A DNA stretch of 64,000 nt from Paracoccus jeotgali (GCF_002865605.1 NZ_CP025583.1:972501-1036500); one strand, 5' to 3'. Positions 17,848 to 27,946 are shown, counted from the first letter of the stretch. The notes: generated from the letters alone by a model not told the origin. Numbers and translations are program-made.

Positions 17848-19307
17848 ACGACGACCAGAACCGGCCCGACCCGACGACGCCCGACCCCAGCCGCGACATG
17901 CGCCCCGGTCTCACCCGACCGGACCCCGCCGATCCGCGCCCGCCCGAGGACAATTCCGGCGAGGATTTCGTCCCGCCGCGCGAATTGTTCGACCAGGTGC
18001 TCGACGCCATCGAGGCGGGCGATCAGGACCGGCTGGACACGCTGCTGGAACCGATGCACGCCGCCGACGTCGCGGATGTGATCGAGAACCTGTCGCCCGC
18101 CCGGCGGCGGCAATTCCTGACACTGTGGTCGGGCGAGATCGACGGCGACATCCTGTCCGAGATCGACGAGGCGATCCGGGACGAGGTGGTGCTGCAGCTT
18201 CCGCGATCCGTCCTTGCCGATGCCGTGCGCGAGATGGACAGCGACGACATCGTCGACCTGATCGAGGATCTGGACGAGCCCGAACAGCGCGAGGTGCTGG
18301 CGGCGCTGGACGATTCCGACCGCGCGGCGGTCGAGCAGTCGCTGACCTATCCGGAATATTCCGCCGGGCGGATGATGCAGTCCGAGGTGGTGACCGCGCC
18401 CGAGCACTGGACCGTCGGCGACGCCATCGACCATCTGCGCAACGAGGACGATCTGCCCGACCAGTTCTATCACGTCGTGCTGGTCGATCCGCGCCGCCGC
18501 CCGCTGGGCTATGTGGCACTTGGCCGGCTGCTGTCCTCGCCCCGCACAGCGATGCTGCGCGACATCACCGAGGACAGCTTTCGCCCGATCAGCGCCCTCG
18601 CGAAAGAGGCCGACGTCGCCTATGCCTTCAACCAGTATCACCTGATCTCTGAACCGGTGGTCGACGAACATGACCGGCTGGTCGGCGTCATCACCATCGA
18701 CGACGCGATGGAGGTTCTGGACGACGAGCATGAAGAGGACATCCTGCTGCTGGCCGGTGTCAGCGAGGAATCCTCGATTGCCGACAGCGTGGTGGAAACC
18801 GTCCGGCAGCGCGCGCCCTGGCTGACCGTCAACATCTTCACCGCGCTCATGGCAGCGACGGTGATCTCGCTCTTCGAAGGGGCGATTGCGCGGCTGGTGG
18901 CGCTGGCGGTGCTGATGCCGATTGTGGCCTCGATGGGTGGCAATGCGGGCACGCAGACGCTGACGGTGGTGGTGCGGGGTCTGGCGACGAAAAGCCTGAC
19001 GACGGCCAATACCTGGCGCATCATCCGGCGCGAGGCCGTGGTCGGCATGGTCAATGGCGCCATGTTCGCGGTGATGATGGGGGCGGTCGCCTATATCTGG
19101 TTCCGCGATCCGGGGCTGAGCGCGGTCATAGCGGTCGCGATGGTGGTCAACCTGACCGTTGCCGCGGTGGGCGGGGTGCTGGTGCCGCTGACGCTGAACA
19201 AGCTGGGGGCCGATCCGGCGCTGGCCTCGCCGACATTCGTCACGACTGTCACCGATGTGGTGGGGTTTTTCGCCTTCCTCGGGATGGCGCAGTCCTTCCT
19301 GCTATAG
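17844..19307 (+). CDS. mgtE: Magnesium transporter MgtE
   Basis: 487 residues. After an extra Pro/Asp-rich N-terminus come the MgtE N domain (about 50-160, superhelical, DAADVADVIENLSP-like repeats) and two CBS domains (about 165-290; SEPVVDEHDRLVGVITIDDAMEVL). Five membrane helices follow from about 325 (LTVNIFTALMAATVISLFEG, MPIVASMGGNAGTQTLTVVVRGL). The GNAGTQ motif belongs to the magnesium pore. It shares an ATGA overlap with hisN, with GGGAGGG upstream. Confidence 0.95.
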   Translation: MNDDQNRPDPTTPDPSRDMRPGLTRPDPADPRPPEDNSGEDFVPPRELFDQVLDAIEAGDQDRLDTLLEPMHAADVADVIENLSPARRRQFLTLWSGEIDGDILSEIDEAIRDEVVLQLPRSVLADAVREMDSDDIVDLIEDLDEPEQREVLAALDDSDRAAVEQSLTYPEYSAGRMMQSEVVTAPEHWTVGDAIDHLRNEDDLPDQFYHVVLVDPRRRPLGYVALGRLLSSPRTAMLRDITEDSFRPISALAKEADVAYAFNQYHLISEPVVDEHDRLVGVITIDDAMEVLDDEHEEDILLLAGVSEESSIADSVVETVRQRAPWLTVNIFTALMAATVISLFEGAIARLVALAVLMPIVASMGGNAGTQTLTVVVRGLATKSLTTANTWRIIRREAVVGMVNGAMFAVMMGAVAYIWFRDPGLSAVIAVAMVVNLTVAAVGGVLVPLTLNKLGADPALASPTFVTTVTDVVGFFAFLGMAQSFLL

Positions 19308-19470
19308 CCCCGGCCGGTCGCGCGGAAAAAAGCCGCTCGTTAACCAAAGAATCGTTGATCGGGGCGGTGTTCTCCCTCAGGTTGTTCACCACGAGCCTGA
19401 TGATACAAGATCTGGTAAGAACCACTGGGTTTTCGCAACAGACGTTCAGGGGCAGGGACCGCAAACAGGC

Positions 19471-19501
19471 GCATCCCGTCCGCAGCACGCGGGCGGGATG
19501 C
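19471..19501 (-). terminator. Hairpin downstream of prpE
   Basis: A 13-base inverted repeat (19471-19483 and 19489-19501) with one G-T wobble and a 5-base loop begins 11 bases past the prpE stop. On the minus strand the following bases are GCCTGTTTGC, only slightly T-rich. It is likely the prpE transcript end. The rest of 19308-19470 shows nothing recognised. Confidence 0.55.
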
Positions 19502-19512
19502 TACCCCCGCAA

Positions 19513-21399
19513 TCACGCCCCGCGCGCGCCGGACAGCGCCTGTCCGATTTCGTCCAGAACCGCCGGATCGTCGATGGTCGCGGGCATCCGGTAATCCTTG
19601 CCATCCGCAATACTGGTCATGGTCGCGCGCAGGATCTTGCCCGACCGCGTCTTGGGGAGGCGGTCGACGACCAGCACGCGGCGGAAGGCCGCGACCGGGC
19701 CGATCGCCTCGCGCACCATCCGCACCACCTCGCCGGCGACCTGTTCGGGCGTCGAGGTCACGCCCTTTTTCAGGCAGACAAAACCGAGCGGGGATTGGCC
19801 TTTCAGATCGTCGGCCACGCCGATCACGGCACATTCGGCGACATCGGGGTGGCGGGACAGCACCTCCTCCATCGCGCCGGTCGAGAGGCGGTGACCGGCC
19901 ACGTTGATCACGTCATCGGTGCGGGCCATGACATAAAGATAGCCGTCCTCGTCCAGATAACCCGCGTCGCCGGTCTCGTAATAGCCGGGGAAGCGCGAGA
20001 GGTAGGAGGACCGAAACCGATCCTCGGCGTTCCACAGCGTCTGCAGCGTGCCGGGGGGCAGGGGCAGCTTGATCGCGATGGCGCCGAGCGTGCCGGCGGG
20101 CACCGGCTCGCCCCCCTCGTCCAGCACCTGGATGTCATAACCCGGCATGGCCACGGTGGGGCTGCCCAGCTTGATCGGCAATTCCTCGATCCCCAAGGGG
20201 TTCGCGGCGATCGCCCAGCCGGTTTCGGTCTGCCACCAATGGTCGATCACCGGCACGCCCAGATGTTTCTGCGCCCATTCGATGGTGTCGGGGTCGGCGC
20301 GTTCGCCGGCCAGAAACAGCGCCTGCAGATCATGCAGCTTGTAGCGGCGGATATATTCGCCGTCCGGGTCTTCGCGGCGGATGGCGCGGATCGCTGTGGG
20401 GGCGGTGAAAAAGCTCTTGATCCGGTTGTTCTGGATGGTGCGCCAGAAGACCCCGGCATGGGGGGTGCCGACGGGTTTGCCCTCGAACACCACGGTCTGC
20501 GCGCCCACGATCAGCGGACCATAGCAGATATAGCTGTGCCCCACGACCCAGCCCACATCCGAGGCGGCCCAGAAGCGGTCGCCGGCCTCGATCCGGTAGA
20601 TGTTCTTCATCGACCAGGCCAGCGCCACCAGATGCCCGGCGGTGCCGCGCACCACGCCCTTGGGCTGGCCCGTCGTCCCCGAGGTATAGAGGATATAGGC
20701 TGGGTGGTTGCCCTCGACCGGGACGCAATCGACCGGCTCGATCCCGTATTGGAAGCCATACCAGTTGAAGTCGCGGCCCTCGATCAGCTGCGCGACCTCT
20801 TCCTCGCGCTGGAAGATGACGCAGAAATCGGGCTTGTGGCTGGCCAGGTCGATGGCCTTGTCGAGCAGCGGCTTGTAATGGACGACCCGCCCCGGCTCCA
20901 GCCCCGCCGAGGCGGCGATGATGGCGCGGGGCTGCGCGTCGTCGATGCGGACCGCGAGTTCATGGGCGGCAAAGCCGCCGAAGACGACGGAATGGATCGC
21001 GCCCAGTCGGGTGCATGCCAGCATCGCCTCGATCGCCTGCGGGATCATTGGCATGTAGATGATGACCCGGTCGCCCTTTTCGATGCCCTTGGCCCGCAGC
21101 GCACCGGCCAGCGTCGCCACCCGGCGCTGCAGCTCGGCAAAGGTGATGCCCTTGGTCGCGTTGGTGATCGGGCTGTCGTGATAGATGGCGATCTGCTCGC
21201 CGCGCCCGGCCTCGACATGGCGGTCGACGGCGTTCCAGCAGGTGTTCACCAGCCCGTCGGAAAACCATTCATAGATCGGCGCCTTTTCGTCAAAGAGCGC
21301 GCGCGAGGGCGGGCGGAACCAGTCGATGGCCTCGGCGGCCTGCATCCAGAAGGCTTCGGGATCGGCCTTCCATTCGTCATAGACGTCCTGATAGCGCAT
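19513..21399 (-). CDS. prpE: Propionyl-CoA synthetase
   Basis: Activates propionate to propionyl-CoA via an acyl-adenylate. 628 residues, normal for PrpE. It belongs to the acetyl-CoA synthetase family: ATP-binding YILYTSGTTGQPKGVVR (about 245-260), HWWQTETGW, YYETGDAGYLDEDGYLYVMARTDDVINVAGHRLS, and the acetylatable lysine in LPKTRSGKILRATM near residue 590. The start MRYQDVYDEWK is 7-13 bases after a G-rich SD. That SD is buried in a long hairpin, described separately. maeB lies just upstream in the same direction. Confidence 0.95.
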   Translation of the reverse strand: MRYQDVYDEWKADPEAFWMQAAEAIDWFRPPSRALFDEKAPIYEWFSDGLVNTCWNAVDRHVEAGRGEQIAIYHDSPITNATKGITFAELQRRVATLAGALRAKGIEKGDRVIIYMPMIPQAIEAMLACTRLGAIHSVVFGGFAAHELAVRIDDAQPRAIIAASAGLEPGRVVHYKPLLDKAIDLASHKPDFCVIFQREEEVAQLIEGRDFNWYGFQYGIEPVDCVPVEGNHPAYILYTSGTTGQPKGVVRGTAGHLVALAWSMKNIYRIEAGDRFWAASDVGWVVGHSYICYGPLIVGAQTVVFEGKPVGTPHAGVFWRTIQNNRIKSFFTAPTAIRAIRREDPDGEYIRRYKLHDLQALFLAGERADPDTIEWAQKHLGVPVIDHWWQTETGWAIAANPLGIEELPIKLGSPTVAMPGYDIQVLDEGGEPVPAGTLGAIAIKLPLPPGTLQTLWNAEDRFRSSYLSRFPGYYETGDAGYLDEDGYLYVMARTDDVINVAGHRLSTGAMEEVLSRHPDVAECAVIGVADDLKGQSPLGFVCLKKGVTSTPEQVAGEVVRMVREAIGPVAAFRRVLVVDRLPKTRSGKILRATMTSIADGKDYRMPATIDDPAVLDEIGQALSGARGA

Positions 21400-21401
21400 G
21401 T

Positions 21402-21471
21402 CGCGGTCTCCCCCCTGCTACGACGTTGTTACGCGACTTGGGCAACATCACGCAACAACGGGGAGACCGCG
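21402..21471 (-). promoter_or_regulatory. Long SD-sequestering hairpin immediately before prpE
   Basis: A perfect 12-base inverted repeat CGCGGTCTCCCC (21402-21413) / GGGGAGACCGCG (21460-21471) encloses a second repeat CGTTGTT (21424-21430) / AACAACG (21454-21460). Further in lies a small TTG/CAA pair. On the prpE transcript the 3' arm is GGGGAGACCGCG, which contains the only plausible Shine-Dalgarno and ends 2 bases before the AUG. The 5' arm would hide it. This suggests translational control or attenuation; no folding was run. Confidence 0.65.
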
Positions 21472-21499
21472 GCGCCGGTCTGCGACAGATGGTCGCCGG

Positions 21500-23779
21500 T
21501 CAGCCGTAATGGGCGACCGGCGTGCCGGCGATGGCGGACATGTTCAGCAATCCCCGCGCGGTGATCGAGGCGGTGACGATATGGGCGCGGTTGCCCATGC
21601 CCATCAGGATCGGCCCGACCTCTAGCCCGTTGGCCTTCTGCTTCAGGATGTTGCGCACGCCGGATGCGGTGTCGGTGCCGGAAAAGATCAGCACATTCGC
21701 CGCCCCTTCCAGCCGCGAGGCGGGCAGCAGGCGGGACCGGATTTCGGGGTCGAGCGCGGCATCGACATGCATCTCGCCCTCGAAATTGAAATCGACGCCG
21801 CGTTCTTCCAGAATCCGCAGCGCCGCCCGCATCCGCTGGCCGGAATCGGTGTCAAGGTTGCCGAACTGCGAGTGGCTGCACAGCGCGACATGCGGCTCCA
21901 GCCCGAAGCGGCGGACATGGCGCGCCGCCCCGATGGCCGACAGCGCGATCTGTTCCGGCGTCGGCTGGTTGTTGACCTGCGTGTCGGCGATGAACAGCGG
22001 GCCGTCTTCCAGGATCATCATCGACAGCGCGCCCTGCGCCGACAGCCCGTCGCGGCCAAGCACGTTGGTGATATAGTTCAAATGCCAGCTATATTGCCCG
22101 AAGGTGCCGCAGATCAGGCTGTCGGCCTCGCCCCGGTGAACCATAACGGAACCGATGGCGGTGGTGTTGGTCCGCATGATGGCGCGCGCCAGATCCGGGG
22201 TCACGCCGCGCCGGGCCATCAGCTCGTGATAGGTCTCCCAATATTCGCGATAGCGGGGGTCATTTTCGGGGTTCACGATCTGGAAATCGACCTCGGGCCG
22301 GATCGGCAGGCCGGCGCGTTCGGCGCGCATCTCGATCACCTCGGGGCGGCCGATCAGGATCGGCAGATCAGTGGTCTCTTCGAGCATGGCGTTGGCGGCG
22401 CGCAGCACGCGCTCGTCCTCGCCCTCGGCGAAGACGATGCGCCGCTGCGCCTGGGCCGAAGCCTCGAAGACCGGCCGCATGATCATGGCCGAGCGGAAGA
22501 CCGAACTGTCGAGCTTGCGCTTGTAGGCGTCGATATCGTCCAAGGGCCGGGTCGCCACGCCCGACTCCATCGCGGCGCGGGCCACGGCGGTCGAGACGAC
22601 ACCGATCAGGCGCGGATCGAAGGGTTTGGGGATCAGGTAGTCCCGGCCGAAGGTCAGCTTTTCGCCGCTATAGGCCGCTGCCGCCTCGGCCGCCGTCGTG
22701 GCGCGGGCCAGGGCGGCAATGCCCTCGATGCAGGCGATCTGCATCTCGTCATTGATCTGCGTCGCGCCCACATCCAGCGCGCCGCGGAAGATGAAGGGGA
22801 AACACAGCACGTTGTTGACCTGATTCGGATAATCGCTGCGCCCGGTGGCGATGACCGCGTCGGGGGCCACCTCGCGGACCAGTTCGGGCATGATCTCGGG
22901 CGTCGGGTTCGCCAGCGCGAATATGATCGGACGCGGCGCCATCCGCGCCACCATCTCTTGCGTCAGAACGCCGGGGCCGGACAGGCCCAGGAACAGATCG
23001 GCGCCCTCGATCACCTCGCCCAGGCTGCGCTTGTCGCTGTCCTGCGCATAGGCGGCCTTTTGCGGGTTCATGTCCTCGGCCCGGCCCTGATAGACCAGCC
23101 CGTGAATGTCGCACAGCCAGACATTCTCGCGCTTGACGCCCAGCTTCAGCAGCATGTTCAGACAGGCGATCCCCGCCGCACCACCCCCGGCCGAGACGAC
23201 GCGCAGATCCTCCCACCGCTTGCCGGTGACGCGCAGCGCATTGGTCGCGGCCGCGCCCACCACGATGGCGGTGCCGTGCTGGTCGTCGTGGAAAACCGGA
23301 ATATTCATCCGCTCGCGGCAGAGCTTTTCGACGATAAAGCAGTCCGGCGCCTTTATATCCTCAAGATTGATCGCGCCGAAGCTGGGCTCAAGGCTTTGCA
23401 CGATGGCCGCCAGCTTTTCGGGGTCGTCCTCGGCCACCTCAAGATCGAAGCAGTCGATATTGGCGAATTTCTTGAACAGAACCGCCTTGCCCTCCATCAC
23501 CGGCTTGGACGCAAGCGGGCCGATATTGCCCAGACCCAGAACGGCAGTGCCGTTTGACACCACCGCGACCAGGTTCCCGCGCGCGGTATAGCGCGCCGCA
23601 TCGGCCGGGTTGGCCTTGATCTCAAGGCAGGCTTCGGCCACGCCGGGGCTATAGGCGCGGGCCAGATCGCGGCCATTCGCCAGCGGCTTGGTCGCCCGCA
23701 CCTCGAGTTTTCCCGGGCGCGGAAATTCGTGATACTCCAGCGCCGATAACCGGGCCTTGTCCTGCCGCTGCTCATCCAT
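21500..23779 (-). CDS. maeB: NADP-dependent malic enzyme with phosphotransacetylase-like domain
   Basis: Oxidative decarboxylation of malate to pyruvate, giving NADPH. 759 residues, the large MaeB type. The malic enzyme part is about 1-420 (YSPGVAEACLEI, VSNGTAVLGLGNIG, FGAINLEDIKAPDCF, HDDQHGTAIV, SAGGGAAGIACLN). A C-terminal phosphate-acetyltransferase-like domain of about 430-759 (IVFAEGEDERVLRAA, NILKQKANGLEVGPILMGMG) is regulatory in known members. The start MDEQRQDKARLS has GGGGGAC upstream; another ATG 13 codons earlier is possible. It could be co-transcribed with prpE. Confidence 0.95.
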   Translation of the reverse strand: MDEQRQDKARLSALEYHEFPRPGKLEVRATKPLANGRDLARAYSPGVAEACLEIKANPADAARYTARGNLVAVVSNGTAVLGLGNIGPLASKPVMEGKAVLFKKFANIDCFDLEVAEDDPEKLAAIVQSLEPSFGAINLEDIKAPDCFIVEKLCRERMNIPVFHDDQHGTAIVVGAAATNALRVTGKRWEDLRVVSAGGGAAGIACLNMLLKLGVKRENVWLCDIHGLVYQGRAEDMNPQKAAYAQDSDKRSLGEVIEGADLFLGLSGPGVLTQEMVARMAPRPIIFALANPTPEIMPELVREVAPDAVIATGRSDYPNQVNNVLCFPFIFRGALDVGATQINDEMQIACIEGIAALARATTAAEAAAAYSGEKLTFGRDYLIPKPFDPRLIGVVSTAVARAAMESGVATRPLDDIDAYKRKLDSSVFRSAMIMRPVFEASAQAQRRIVFAEGEDERVLRAANAMLEETTDLPILIGRPEVIEMRAERAGLPIRPEVDFQIVNPENDPRYREYWETYHELMARRGVTPDLARAIMRTNTTAIGSVMVHRGEADSLICGTFGQYSWHLNYITNVLGRDGLSAQGALSMMILEDGPLFIADTQVNNQPTPEQIALSAIGAARHVRRFGLEPHVALCSHSQFGNLDTDSGQRMRAALRILEERGVDFNFEGEMHVDAALDPEIRSRLLPASRLEGAANVLIFSGTDTASGVRNILKQKANGLEVGPILMGMGNRAHIVTASITARGLLNMSAIAGTPVAHYG

Positions 23780-23936
23780 GTCTGTCCCCCAAGACCCTTC
23801 GCGGCGCCTCTGCCGCATGTAGTTCAGCGTTAAACCATTTTTTGCGGCACTTAAAGCGGTCCCGTTTCGCGGCCAGCTTGCATCAGGTGCCGGGCGAGCG
23901 CAAAGTCGGCGCAGCCCACCAGACCCGGAGACCGCC

Positions 23937-24335
23937 ATGTCGCTTCTTGATGCCGCCCGAGAGGTCCGCGAGGCCGCCTATGCCCCCTATTCCCGCTTCA
24001 AGGTCGGGGCGGCGGTGCGGGGCCGGTCGGGCGAGGTCTATCGGGGCTGCAACGTGGAAAACGTGGCCTATCCCGAGGGTACCTGCGCCGAAGCCGGCGC
24101 CATCGCGGCCATGGTCGCGGCCGGCGAGACCGAGCTGATCGAGGTCGCCGTCATCGCCGATTCGCCGGAACCCGTGCCCCCCTGCGGTGGCTGCCGGCAG
24201 AAACTCGCCGAGTTCGGACGGGCCGAGACGCCGGTCCTGCTCGCCACGACCGAGGGCGCCACCATCGCCACCACCATCGGCGAGCTTCTGCCCGGCCGGT
24301 TCGAGGCGGCGCATATGGGCGCGGGCGGCGCATGA
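23937..24335 (+). CDS. cdd: Cytidine deaminase
   Basis: Deaminates cytidine and deoxycytidine to uridine forms. 132 residues, the homotetrameric short type. Zinc motifs: CAEAGAIAAM (TCAE, catalytic Glu) and PPCGGCRQKLAEF. N-terminal YAPYSRFKVGAAV and the substrate motif GCNVENVAYPEG are intact. First gene of a five-gene nucleoside operon. Its stop overlaps deoA by 4 bases (ATGA). Confidence 0.96.
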   Translation: MSLLDAAREVREAAYAPYSRFKVGAAVRGRSGEVYRGCNVENVAYPEGTCAEAGAIAAMVAAGETELIEVAVIADSPEPVPPCGGCRQKLAEFGRAETPVLLATTEGATIATTIGELLPGRFEAAHMGAGGA

Positions 24336-25663
24336 CCGGCGCGGGCTTCGATCCGCGCCCCATAATCGCGCTGCTGCGGGACGGGCAGGGGCTGGATGCG
24401 GGCGATGCGGGACGGATCGCGGCAGGGCTGGCCGATGGCGGCGTCACCGACGCGCAAGCCGCCGCGTTCGCCATGGCGGTGCTGCTGCGCGGGCTGAGCA
24501 CCGATCAGCGCGTGGCGCTGACGCTCGCCATGCGCGGCAGCGGTCAGGTGCTGCGGTGGGATCTGCCGGGGCCGGTGCTCGACAAGCACTCGACCGGCGG
24601 GATCGGCGATGTGACCTCGCTGATCCTTGCGCCGCTGCTGGCCGCCTGCGGGGCGTATGTGCCGATGATCTCGGGCCGGGGGCTGGGCCATACCGGCGGC
24701 ACGCTGGACAAGCTGGAGGCGATTCCCGGCTGGCGCGCCACGCTATCGACGGCCGAGTTCCGCGATCAGGTCCGCGAGATCGGCTGCGCCATCGTCGCGG
24801 CCTCGGATGAGTTGGCCCCCGCCGACCGCCGGCTCTATGCGATCCGGGACGAGGCCGCCTGCGTCGAATCCATCGATCTCATCACTGCCTCGATCCTGTC
24901 GAAGAAGCTGGCCGAGGGGCTGGACGGGCTGGTTCTCGACGTCAAATCCGGCTCCGGCGCGTTCCTGGGCGGTGCAGAGGCCGCGACGGCGCTCGCCGCC
25001 TCGCTGGTGACCACGGCCGAGGCCGCCGGATGTCCGACGACGGCGCTGGTGACCGACATGGACCAGCCGCTGGCGCGCGCCGCAGGAAACGCTGTCGAGG
25101 TCCGCGCCGCCATCGACTGCCTGCGCGGCGAGGCGTCGGCCCTGCGCGACCTGACGCTGGCCCTCGCGGCCGAGGCGCTGTCGCTTGCGGGGCGCGCGGA
25201 TGCAATGGCCGAGGTGACGGCGGCGCTCGATTCCGGCCGCGCGGCCGAGATATTCGCACGCATGATCGCCGGACAAGACGGCCCGGCGGATCTCCTCGAC
25301 GCACCCGACCGACATCTGGTCCAGGCACCCGTGATCCGTCCCGTGCCCACGCCCGCCGGAGGCTTCGTCGCCTCGATCGACACCCGCGCCTTGGGTCAGG
25401 CGGCCCTTGGCCTCGGCGCCGGTCGCCAGCGTGCCGGCGAGCAGATCGACCACCGCACCGGCCTCTCGGACCTGCTGCGGACTGCCGAGGCTGCGGACGG
25501 CCCGCTGGCGATGGTCCACGCCGCGAGCGAGGCGCAGGCCGAGCGTGCGATCGCAGCCGTTCAGGCCGCCTATCGTCTGACCCCCGATGCGCCGCAACGT
25601 CAGCCGCTGATCCTCGACCGCATCGCAAGTGCCGGCATGGCGGCCGCCGTGCCACCGGGTTAA
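24332..25663 (+). CDS. deoA: Thymidine phosphorylase
   Basis: Phosphorolysis of thymidine to thymine and deoxyribose-1-phosphate. 443 residues, usual length. Signature DKHSTGGIGDVTSLILAPLLAACG (phosphate site) near residue 85, then GRGLGHTGGTLDKLEAIPG, and KSGSGAFLGG around 205. Directly coupled to cdd by ATGA overlap. Its product feeds deoB downstream. Confidence 0.96.
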   Translation: MTGAGFDPRPIIALLRDGQGLDAGDAGRIAAGLADGGVTDAQAAAFAMAVLLRGLSTDQRVALTLAMRGSGQVLRWDLPGPVLDKHSTGGIGDVTSLILAPLLAACGAYVPMISGRGLGHTGGTLDKLEAIPGWRATLSTAEFRDQVREIGCAIVAASDELAPADRRLYAIRDEAACVESIDLITASILSKKLAEGLDGLVLDVKSGSGAFLGGAEAATALAASLVTTAEAAGCPTTALVTDMDQPLARAAGNAVEVRAAIDCLRGEASALRDLTLALAAEALSLAGRADAMAEVTAALDSGRAAEIFARMIAGQDGPADLLDAPDRHLVQAPVIRPVPTPAGGFVASIDTRALGQAALGLGAGRQRAGEQIDHRTGLSDLLRTAEAADGPLAMVHAASEAQAERAIAAVQAAYRLTPDAPQRQPLILDRIASAGMAAAVPPG

Positions 25664-25694
25664 ATCTCGCCTGCCTCATCGAAAGCCATTCGCC

Positions 25695-26873
25695 ATGCCC
25701 CGCGCCTTTCTGATCGTCATGGACTCCGTCGGGATCGGCGGCGCGCCCGATGCCGACCGCTTCTTCAATGACGGCCGCCCCGATACCGGCGCGAACACGC
25801 TGGCTCACATCGCAGCGCAGCATCAGTTGCACATGCCGCATCTGGACCGGCTGGGCCTTGGCGCGGCGGTGCAACTCGCCTCGGGCCAGACCGCGCCCGG
25901 CCTGACCGCCACACCCCACGGGCTGTGGGGGGCCGCGACCGAGGTGTCGTCGGGCAAGGACACCCCCTCGGGCCATTGGGAACTCGCCTGCGTGCCGGTC
26001 CCGTGGGACTGGCATTACTTCCCCGACCGCACCCCCGCCTTTCCACCCGAACTGACGCAGCGCGTCTGCGACCTTGCCGGGACCGATGGCATTCTGGGCA
26101 ACATCCATGCCTCGGGCACGGTGATCCTCGACCAGCTCGGCGCCGAGCATCTGCGGACGCTCTGGCCCATCTGCTACACCTCGGCCGACAGCGTCTTCCA
26201 GATCGCCGCCCATGAAGAGGCGTTCGGTCTGGACCGTCTGCTGGCCCTGTGCGAAGGCATCGCCCCCGTGCTGCACGCGATGAAGGTCGGCCGCGTCATC
26301 GCCCGCCCCTTCACCGGCACCCCCGGCGCCTTCACCCGCACGCCGAACCGCCGCGACTATGCCATCGCGCCGCCCGAACCCACGATCTTGGACATCGCTG
26401 CAAAGGCCGGGCGCGAGACCAACGCTATCGGCAAGATCGGCGACATCTTCAGCCATCGCGGCATCAACCGGCTTTACAAGGGCGCCTCGGACGCCGATCT
26501 GGCCGAGCATCTGGTGCAGCTGACCGCGACCGCCGCCGAAGGCAGCCTGACCTTCGCCAATTTCGTCGAGTTCGACAGCCTTTATGGTCACCGCCGCGAC
26601 TCCGCCGGTTATGCCCGCCATCTGGAGTGGTTCGACGGGATCGCCGGACGCGCCATGGCCGGATTGCGGCCCGGGGACCTGATGATCTTCACCGCCGATC
26701 ACGGAAATGACCCGACCTGGACCGGCACCGATCACACGCGAGAACGCGTGCCCGTTTTGGCCGCAGGGACCGCCCCGAAAGCCATCTTGCAGGTCGGGTT
26801 CTCCGATGTCGGCGCCAGCATTCTGGACCATCTGGGACTGCCGCCCGCCGGGCATGGAAACAGCTTCCTCTGA
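25695..26873 (+). CDS. deoB: Phosphopentomutase
   Basis: Converts (deoxy)ribose-1-phosphate to the 5-phosphate. 392 residues from MPRAFLIVMDSVGIGGAPDA. Alkaline-phosphatase-superfamily metal sites are seen: D at VMDSVG, then DTGANTLAH, SGKDTPSGHWE, NFVEFDSLYGHRRD and FTADHGNDPTW. The frame is open upstream inside deoA, but this ATG matches the family and follows the deoA stop by 31 bases. Confidence 0.96.
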   Translation: MPRAFLIVMDSVGIGGAPDADRFFNDGRPDTGANTLAHIAAQHQLHMPHLDRLGLGAAVQLASGQTAPGLTATPHGLWGAATEVSSGKDTPSGHWELACVPVPWDWHYFPDRTPAFPPELTQRVCDLAGTDGILGNIHASGTVILDQLGAEHLRTLWPICYTSADSVFQIAAHEEAFGLDRLLALCEGIAPVLHAMKVGRVIARPFTGTPGAFTRTPNRRDYAIAPPEPTILDIAAKAGRETNAIGKIGDIFSHRGINRLYKGASDADLAEHLVQLTATAAEGSLTFANFVEFDSLYGHRRDSAGYARHLEWFDGIAGRAMAGLRPGDLMIFTADHGNDPTWTGTDHTRERVPVLAAGTAPKAILQVGFSDVGASILDHLGLPPAGHGNSFL

Positions 26874-26907
26874 CCTCCTTTCCCTCGATTCGCAGGATCA
26901 TCTTCCG

Positions 26908-27888
26908 ATGAAAGAGCTAAAAAAGGTTGAACTTCATCTGCATCTGGAAGGCGCCGCGCCGCCTGCCTTCGTGCGCGGCCTGGCAGCCGAGAAGCGGGTG
27001 GATCTGGGGCATATCTTCGACCGGAACGGCAACTACAGGTTTAGCGATTTCAACGACTTCCTGCGCGTTTATGAAGCTGCCACCTCGGTCATCACGACAC
27101 CCGCGGATTACGCCCGGCTGCTGCGCGAGGTGTTGGAAAACTGCGCTGAAGAAGGCGCGATCTATGTCGAATTGTTCGTATCTCCGGAATTCTGCGGCGG
27201 CGGCGACCTCTCCGCCTGGCGCGACTATCTGGCCGCCATGACCGAAACCGCCCGCGAGAGGGAGGCGCAGGGCATCGCCAGCCGCGCGATCCTGACCGCC
27301 ATCCGCCATTTCGGGCCGCAACGCGCCCGCCGGACCGCTCTCTGCGCCGCGGAGACCGGTCATGCCGACGGCAGCGGCTGGGTCACCGGCTTTGGCATGG
27401 GTGGCGACGAAGCCTTTGGCAAGGCAACGGATTTCGCCTGGAGCTTCGACTGCGCCCGCGAGGCGGGCCTTGGCCTGACCTGCCATGCCGGCGAGTGGGG
27501 CGGCCCGCATTCCGTCCGCGAGGCGCTGGAACTCGGCGTCAGCCGGATCGGCCACGGCGTCCGCGCGATCGAGGACCCGGACCTGGTCCGCGAACTGGTC
27601 CACCGCGAGACGGTTCTCGAGGTCTGCCCCGGCTCGAACATCGCGCTCGGCCTCTATCCTGACTGGCCCTCGCACCCGGTGGCGAGGCTCGCGGATGCCG
27701 GCGTCCGGCTGACCATCTCGACCGACGACCCGCCATTCTTCCACACCACGCTTTCGCAGGAATATGAACGGCTTGCCGACGCTTTTGCATGGAGTGAGCG
27801 AGAGTTCGCCCGGCTGAATCTGACGGCCGCCGAGGCCGCCTTCTGCGACGACGCGACCCGACAGCGCCTGCGGGCCGCCTTTCGCTGA
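26908..27888 (+). CDS. add: Adenosine deaminase
   Basis: Deaminates adenosine and deoxyadenosine to inosine forms. 326 residues from [16 protein letters not shown], where HLHLEG carries the zinc-binding histidines. Then [16 protein letters not shown] (zinc His and catalytic Glu), [12 protein letters not shown] (His), and [11 protein letters not shown] (zinc Asp). The upstream extension of the frame lies inside deoB and is rejected. It adds purine salvage to the pyrimidine functions of the operon. Confidence 0.95.
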   Translation: MKELKKVELHLHLEGAAPPAFVRGLAAEKRVDLGHIFDRNGNYRFSDFNDFLRVYEAATSVITTPADYARLLREVLENCAEEGAIYVELFVSPEFCGGGDLSAWRDYLAAMTETAREREAQGIASRAILTAIRHFGPQRARRTALCAAETGHADGSGWVTGFGMGGDEAFGKATDFAWSFDCAREAGLGLTCHAGEWGGPHSVREALELGVSRIGHGVRAIEDPDLVRELVHRETVLEVCPGSNIALGLYPDWPSHPVARLADAGVRLTISTDDPPFFHTTLSQEYERLADAFAWSEREFARLNLTAAEAAFCDDATRQRLRAAFR

Positions 27889-27946
27889 GAACTGGACAGC
27901 CCGGCCGCGGGCCTGTACCCGAACCGAAACCGAAACGGAGCGCCCG

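Noticed and set aside
26707..26907. N-terminal extension of adenosine deaminase
   Set aside because: Lies inside deoB in another frame; the family start [15 protein letters not shown] is at 26908.
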